Shown: piece after piece, positions 60,005-64,000 of the stretch | How positions within the stretch are numbered: position 1 is the first letter of the stretch | How the letters are laid out: the number at the start of each line of letters is the position of its first letter | Assembly: GCA_016125155.1 (NCBI GenBank) | Contig: WGMI01000013.1 | Coordinates: 62,001-126,000, forward strand | Source of the DNA: a bacterium | GTDB lineage: Bacteria; Bacteroidota; Bacteroidia; Flavobacteriales; Schleiferiaceae | DNA: 64,000 nt | Reading direction: 5' to 3' | The notes under the pieces: model-generated | The model's input: only the letters and a program-made list of their open reading frames with translations | Databases searched by the model: none | Told to the model about the DNA's origin: nothing | Position numbers and translations under genes: made by a program

Positions 60005-60345
60005 GTTGGATTGTCCAAATATTCACATCGGTCAAGCGCTCTCTTGTCCACCCCGTTCATGATTCTTTTTTGGAGCGCTTTGGCCGAGATCGCGCCGCAA
60101 GGCTCACTGGCCGTTGCGGCTTGGTGCGACTCGGCGTTGCTGCCCTTGGATTTTCTAAAACACCATAACCGGAGTCGAGAGGCCTTAAACACCTTGATAG
60201 CCGGACAACTCGTCGATCTCTTGTGGGATTAAATTATTATGGTGCTGATGCCTTTAAAAGAACACCTTGGGCCAAATTGAGTCTGTCCCTTGGGGACTCT
60301 AAGTGACAGGAAATGTGTATAACTAGATAACCCATTTTCACCTAG

Positions 60346-61053
60346 TCCCCAGAAATTTCCGCTGTCCCCTTATTTCGCAGCCAATATCGTATCCCATCCC
60401 ATCGCAAACAGAACTGGAACTACCGAGGCCCGGGTCTGTTCTTCATTACCCTTTGTACCCAAAGGAAAACTCGTCATTTCGGTACCATTGTCCGGAATCA
60501 GGCTGGAAATCCGGAAATGATCCATTCCCAGATCGGCCTCATCGCTCAGGCTGAATGGAACCGAACCTTCGATTTGCGCCTTGATATGTATCTCATTCAG
60601 GGGGCCTTTGTGGTGATGCCAGATCATGTTCACGCGATTATCGGAATCGGGCGCAATCCCTTTAATCGGAATTCCCACAAAATGGAATTTCTGGCCAATT
60701 CCGCATTTGATTTCAATAGTATTTCCAATGGTACAGACGCCATGCATGGCGATGCCGAATTAATTGATCGCATTAATGCGATAAATGAAATCAATGCGAT
60801 TACACATCCCATTCCCGATAATTCAATTCTGCCAAAAATTGCATCTAACAAATTCGGACCCCCATTGCACAATCTCGGATCCATCATTCGGGGATATAAA
60901 TCGGCTGTGACGATGGCGGCCCGGGCCATCAATCCCAATTTCGCTTGGCAACGTGGATATCACGACCGCGTGATTCAATCGGAAATCCAATTAAAACGTA
61001 TTCACGCCTATATCGAAAACAATGTGCGTCGGTGGAAACACATTGATGGATAA
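60346..61053 (+). mobile_element. REP-associated transposase unit (IS200-like)
   Basis: The open frame containing the transposase starts right after a TAG at 60343-60345. It is preceded by GTCCC/GGGAC motifs (60285-60297, AGTCCCC 60344-60350, TGTCCCC 60363-60369). Residues encoded from 60373 (FRSQYRIPSHRKQNWNYRGP) continue the transposase homology upstream of the first ATG, so the unit is larger than the CDS given below. No terminal inverted repeat or duplication was found. Confidence 0.55.
60517..61053 (+). CDS. Y1/HUH transposase (REP-associated, RAYT-like)
   Basis: A single-strand transposase of the Transposase_17 group. The HUH motif is VVMPDHVHAIIGI; the C-terminal part has FGPPLHNLGSIIRGYKSAVT and FAWQRGYHDRVIQSE carrying the catalytic Tyr, then RIHAYIENNVRRW. 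ATG 60517 gives 178 residues, but homology (YRIPSHRKQNW, LFFITLCTQRK) runs in the same frame back to about 60373, where no ATG, GTG or TTG exists (ATT at 60355 is the only near-start). The gene may use a rare start or be inactivated. Base composition is more AT-rich than the neighbours, as for transferred DNA. Confidence 0.8.
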   Translation: MIHSQIGLIAQAEWNRTFDLRLDMYLIQGAFVVMPDHVHAIIGIGRNPFNRNSHKMEFLANSAFDFNSISNGTDAMHGDAELIDRINAINEINAITHPIPDNSILPKIASNKFGPPLHNLGSIIRGYKSAVTMAARAINPNFAWQRGYHDRVIQSEIQLKRIHAYIENNVRRWKHIDG

Positions 61054-61173
61054 TTCCGGCATCCGCGGTATGCGTCGGTGGACGATGACGACGTTAAATA
61101 CGAAACGACGATCACGACGAAAATGCGGTCAATTCGATGAATTTAACACATTCCCCGAAGCCTAATCCGGGAA

Positions 61174-61737
61174 TCAAATCGCCATAATCTCGCCTTCCTT
61201 TTTGGTCAAAATATCCTCGACCATTTTGACATACTGATCGGTGAATTTTTGCACTTTGGCTTCGGCGTCTTTTTCCATGTCCTCCGGCAGCCCGTCTTTG
61301 CCCAATTTCTTGAGCTCTTCCATGGCCTCTTTACGGGCATTGCGAATCCCAACGCGGGCGTCTTCTGCTTCGCTCTTAGAGCGCTTGACCAAATCTTTGC
61401 GACGCTCTTCGGTCAAAGGCGGAATGTTGATGATGATCTGCTCCCCGTTGTTCATCGGGTTCAATCCCAAATTGGCCGCCAAAATGGCTTTTTCGATGTC
61501 CGGTATTAGCTTTTTCTCCCAAGGCTGAACCGTCAAGGTTCGCGCATCGGGCGTATTGATGTTGCTCAGCTGAGACAAGGGAGTACTGGCTCCGTAATAG
61601 TCTACCCGCACCCCTTCGAGCATGCTCGGGTTGGCGCGACCGGCGCGGATTTTCACCAATTCCTTTTCAAGGTGCTTGACCGCCTTGTCCATATCGGCCT
61701 TGGCCGAATCGAAAATCAACTCCAAATCCTCTTCCAT
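61174..61737 (-). CDS. frr: Ribosome recycling factor
   Basis: About 187 residues. It starts MEEDLELIFDSAKADMDKAVKHL and contains KIRAGRANPSMLEGVRVDYYG and the C-terminal EAKVQKFTDQYVKMVEDIL three-helix bundle. It separates ribosome subunits after termination together with EF-G. ATG 61737 is preferred to the TTG at 61746. It follows pyrH on the same strand, the usual pyrH-frr order. Confidence 0.96.
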   Translation of the reverse strand: MEEDLELIFDSAKADMDKAVKHLEKELVKIRAGRANPSMLEGVRVDYYGASTPLSQLSNINTPDARTLTVQPWEKKLIPDIEKAILAANLGLNPMNNGEQIIINIPPLTEERRKDLVKRSKSEAEDARVGIRNARKEAMEELKKLGKDGLPEDMEKDAEAKVQKFTDQYVKMVEDILTKKEGEIMAI

Positions 61738-61742
61738 AGTGC

Positions 61743-62450
61743 TCAATGATTCACCAAGGTTCCAATCTTTTCGCCCATCACCACCTTCTTGAGATTGCCC
61801 GGTTTGTTCATATCGAAAACCAAAATCGGCAAATTGTTCTCCTTGCTCAAGGTAAACGCGGTCAGATCCATCACATTCAATCCCTTCTCGTAGACCTCGT
61901 CGTAGGTCACCGTATCGTACTTGGTCGCCGTGGCGTCTTTTTCCGGATCGGCTGTGTAAATGCCATCCACCCGGGTGCCTTTCAAAATGACATCGGCCCC
62001 AATTTCGATCGCCCTCAAGGTCGCGGCCGTATCGGTTGTGAAATACGGATTGCCCGTACCCGCCCCGAAAATCACCACCCTTCCTTTTTCGAGATGACGC
62101 ACCGCCCGGCGGCGGATAAACGGCTCGGCTATTTTGTCCATTTCAATGGCCGACTGCAACCGCGTATACACTCCTTCGTGTTCGAGGGCCGATTGCAACG
62201 CCAAACCGTTGATCATGGTCGCCAACATCCCCATATGATCGGCCTGAACGCGGTCCATGCCTTGATTGGCCGCTGGCATTCCGCGGAAGATGTTGCCTCC
62301 GCCAATCACCACCGCCACCTGCACCCCGGCCTCGACTACCGTCTTGATTTCTTGGGCGTATTCCGCCAAACGACCCCCATCAATCCCGTAATTCTGTTCA
62401 CCCATTAAGGCTTCGCCACTGAGCTTGAGGAGAATGCGTTGGTACTTCAC
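61743..62450 (-). CDS. pyrH: UMP kinase
   Basis: A 235-residue enzyme of the amino-acid-kinase fold phosphorylating UMP to [43 protein letters not shown] and [14 protein letters not shown] are diagnostic. Start is GTG 62450; a TAATTTCG box at 62477-62470 is a near match to the -7 consensus. Followed by frr. Confidence 0.96.
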   Translation of the reverse strand: MKYQRILLKLSGEALMGEQNYGIDGGRLAEYAQEIKTVVEAGVQVAVVIGGGNIFRGMPAANQGMDRVQADHMGMLATMINGLALQSALEHEGVYTRLQSAIEMDKIAEPFIRRRAVRHLEKGRVVIFGAGTGNPYFTTDTAATLRAIEIGADVILKGTRVDGIYTADPEKDATATKYDTVTYDEVYEKGLNVMDLTAFTLSKENNLPILVFDMNKPGNLKKVVMGEKIGTLVNH

Positions 62451-62515
62451 GGTGCTTTGTTGTTGCGGGCGAAATTAGTCAAAATGCGCCGCGTCCGAGG
62501 GCTTTGCGCGATTCC

Positions 62516-64000
62516 TCAGAGCGTCCAGCGCAACAGCACATTGAAGCGTCTGGGTGGTCCCAACTGGGCCGGGCGCGGCTGGACCTCCTCGTTGGTGAGG
62601 TTGTCCACCGTTATTCCCCCCATCCAGTGCGCATTGAAGGCATAGAGCAAACGGACATCGAAGACCAGATCGTCTCCCTCCGCCTTTTGCTCCAACCTCG
62701 ATTCCTTGATGCCGACGCCTGGAATGAGAATTTCGACCAAGGGGCTTTCAAAGATTCCATCGATGTTGCGCATAAACCCATTGCCGCGCATTCCCGCGCC
62801 CAGGGTCCACTGCCGCCAATGCGCCTCGACATCGAGCCGATATAGCCGTTCGTAGCGGTACTTTAAAATATGGTCGGTGGTGTCGCTGCTTGTATTCAAA
62901 TAGCTCATTTCGTTCCCATTGGAGTCTGTCGCGTAGATGAGATTCGGTTCGAGGGCCACGGGCTGCGCCCAGTTGAAACCGGCCAAAAAGCGCAGATCGA
63001 CCGCCCCCCAGCGCGCTTCGCCCCCCAACTCGATCTCCACCCCGCTGATTTGGGTCGGACCCGTGTTGACAGAGCGAAACCCCAGGCCCACCGGGTTCTG
63101 AGGGGTCGATTCCCACTGGGCAAACTGAAACTCGAGCATGTTTTCGTAGCGCATCCAATACGCGGCCACGTCCACATACAGCCCCTTATCGCCCAAGGGC
63201 AACTCCTGACGTAACCCAATTTCGGCCGAGACACCCTCTTCCGGCTTTAACTGGGGACTGGGAAGCACAAAAATGGCCCCGACGTTGGTCAGGGTATACC
63301 GCTCTGCCATGCTCGGAAAACGAAAGCCCTCGCCCACACTTGCGCGCGCATAGGTGGCATGCCCAAAGCGATGATTCAACCCAAAGCGCACAAGGGGGCG
63401 AGAATAGCGATCTTCGTCCATACGCACTTCTTCCCAACGGAACCCACCCACCAGTTTGAGTCGGCCAAAGTCCTTTTCAACCTGAGCGAACAGGGCGAGG
63501 TTGGATGCCTCGTGCCGGCCTTGAAACAACTCGGAATTGGACTCGCTCATGCTCCCGAACAACCCCGATTGCACCACCCAGCCCTGGTTGAAGCTCCTGC
63601 GATAGGTGTATTGTCCCATCCACTGATCGGAGCGGTTGGCAAAATCGGTGGTGCGGTTGGCCGCATTGTTGTCGACCCGCAGATAGCGTAGCCGGACTTT
63701 GTGGGTATTCGCGCCTTGCACATAGGTGGCATGCGGATCGAGAAATACGTCGGCACCTGTGGTCTGGGTCACCGAACTATCGAGGGCCACATAAGGGGTA
63801 CTCCGGCTGTTCCAGAGCAGGGCATCGCCGGTCTTGCTCCACATCAATCCCCCGTCTAGGCCATAGGCCAGTCCTTTGATCCGCGTGCTTTGAATTTGGG
63901 TCTGGGCAAACAACCGCGCGCGGGCGTCGGGTTCGTCGAAGCGATAACCGCGGTCGTTCATCAACAAACCCGAAAAACGGTAGGCGACTTTCGACTGTCC
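62516..64000 (-). CDS. TonB-dependent receptor, C-terminal part (runs off window)
   Basis: At least 494 residues of barrel; the frame stays open to the last base, so the N-terminus and plug lie beyond the window. Strands such as YARASVGEGFRFPSMAERYTL, the turn SGVEIELGGEARW and the C-terminus NVLLRWTL mark a TonB receptor barrel. The substrate is not visible. It ends 65 bases before the GTG of pyrH on the same strand. Confidence 0.9.
   Translation of the reverse strand, partial: GQSKVAYRFSGLLMNDRGYRFDEPDARARLFAQTQIQSTRIKGLAYGLDGGLMWSKTGDALLWNSRSTPYVALDSSVTQTTGADVFLDPHATYVQGANTHKVRLRYLRVDNNAANRTTDFANRSDQWMGQYTYRRSFNQGWVVQSGLFGSMSESNSELFQGRHEASNLALFAQVEKDFGRLKLVGGFRWEEVRMDEDRYSRPLVRFGLNHRFGHATYARASVGEGFRFPSMAERYTLTNVGAIFVLPSPQLKPEEGVSAEIGLRQELPLGDKGLYVDVAAYWMRYENMLEFQFAQWESTPQNPVGLGFRSVNTGPTQISGVEIELGGEARWGAVDLRFLAGFNWAQPVALEPNLIYATDSNGNEMSYLNTSSDTTDHILKYRYERLYRLDVEAHWRQWTLGAGMRGNGFMRNIDGIFESPLVEILIPGVGIKESRLEQKAEGDDLVFDVRLLYAFNAHWMGGITVDNLTNEEVQPRPAQLGPPRRFNVLLRWTL

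Larger units (their letters stand above)
59628..60345. other. Gene-poor region with hairpins
   Basis: 718 bases with no supported protein gene. Two open frames of about 100 codons (59927-60232 plus strand, 59848-60192 minus strand) overlap each other and the palindromes and show no family resemblance. The region holds a 9-bp hairpin (59895-59916), a 10-bp hairpin with T-run on the minus strand (59970-60004) and GTCCC/GGGAC motifs near 60285 leading into the transposase. Confidence 0.6.

Noticed and set aside
59848-60232. Two open frames of about 100 codons on opposite strands in the gene-poor region.
   Set aside because: They overlap each other and the palindromes, have no domain and no start signals; treated as non-coding.
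60346-60516. Possible frameshift at the 5' end of the transposase.
   Set aside because: The upstream homologous segment is in the same frame as the ATG at 60517; the problem is a missing start codon, not a shift.
60370-60747. 125-codon open frame antisense to the transposase.
   Set aside because: It runs against a frame with clear HUH-transposase homology.
60780-60818. Repeated ATNAATGCGAT-like units inside the transposase gene, first suspected as a tandem repeat or CRISPR remnant.
   Set aside because: They encode the variable linker (INAINEINAIT) of this transposase family; too short and irregular for a CRISPR array, with no spacers.

Overview
This is a gene-dense chromosomal window from a member of the Bacteroidota, probably a Flavobacteriales-like lineage of moderate to high GC. 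The grounds are repeated TAnnTTTG promoter boxes, weak or absent Shine-Dalgarno signals, two large secreted proteins ending in the gliding-motility-associated C-terminal domain of type IX secretion cargo, an HU(CCDC81)-SPOR protein, a DUF6089-UppS-BamA-OmpH-OmpH-MurI cluster, an ExbB-ExbD-ExbD cluster and a fused CcoN-CcoO oxidase. The species cannot be named from the sequence alone. About 60 protein genes and one tRNA (Ser, GGA anticodon) are supported. No rRNA, CRISPR array, prophage or recognisable defence island is present.

Layout. 0-6.4 kb: a lone response regulator, then aromatic amino-acid breakdown (kynurenine 3-monooxygenase and kynureninase on the minus strand with a UbiA-like membrane protein; homogentisate dioxygenase and 4-hydroxyphenylpyruvate dioxygenase on the plus strand). 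6.4-11.5 kb: GH25 lipoprotein, HU-SPOR protein, acyl-CoA thioesterase, outer-membrane barrel, LepA. 11.6-17.3 kb: two T9SS-type surface proteins flanking riboflavin synthase. 17.4-25.9 kb: leucyl aminopeptidase, PdxA, methylmalonyl-CoA epimerase, an MsbA-like exporter, RbfA, a LolC/E-like permease, Dus and a CPBP protease. 25.9-28.2 kb: ExbB/ExbD energy-transducing cluster. 28.2-28.7 kb: non-coding inverted repeats beside tRNA-Ser. 28.7-41.7 kb: housekeeping (asparaginase, TatD, Nfu, gamma-carbonic-anhydrase-like protein, MurI, two OmpH/Skp, BamA, UppS, DUF6089, NadK, CBS protein, PdxJ, esterase).

42.2-48.4 kb is a cbb3-oxidase operon (ccoS, ccoNO fusion, ccoQ, ccoP, ccoG, ccoH, TauE/SafE-like) followed by a universal stress protein. 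Both promoters carry a CRP/FNR-type TGA-N6-TCA dyad at exactly the same distance from an identical TAGCTTTG box, so they look like one oxygen- or redox-controlled regulon. 49.4-51.7 kb: a TetR regulator with an operator in its own promoter, an SDR oxidoreductase and a glycosyltransferase. 51.6-59.6 kb: hydrolase, small membrane-anchored protein, TonB receptor, S8 protease, DUF1684 protein, membrane protein, MFS transporter. 59.6-61.1 kb: a gene-poor stretch with strong hairpins and a REP-associated (Y1/HUH) transposase whose reading frame lacks a normal upstream start. 61.2-64 kb: frr, pyrH and the C-terminal part of another TonB receptor that runs off the window.

Most of the window is ordinary core genome. 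The observations most worth following are the matched FNR-type promoters, the concentric inverted repeat abutting tRNA-Ser, the hairpin/transposase region, promoters that leave almost no leader, and the high share of convergent genes whose ends touch or overlap. I did not find a clearly new multi-gene system.
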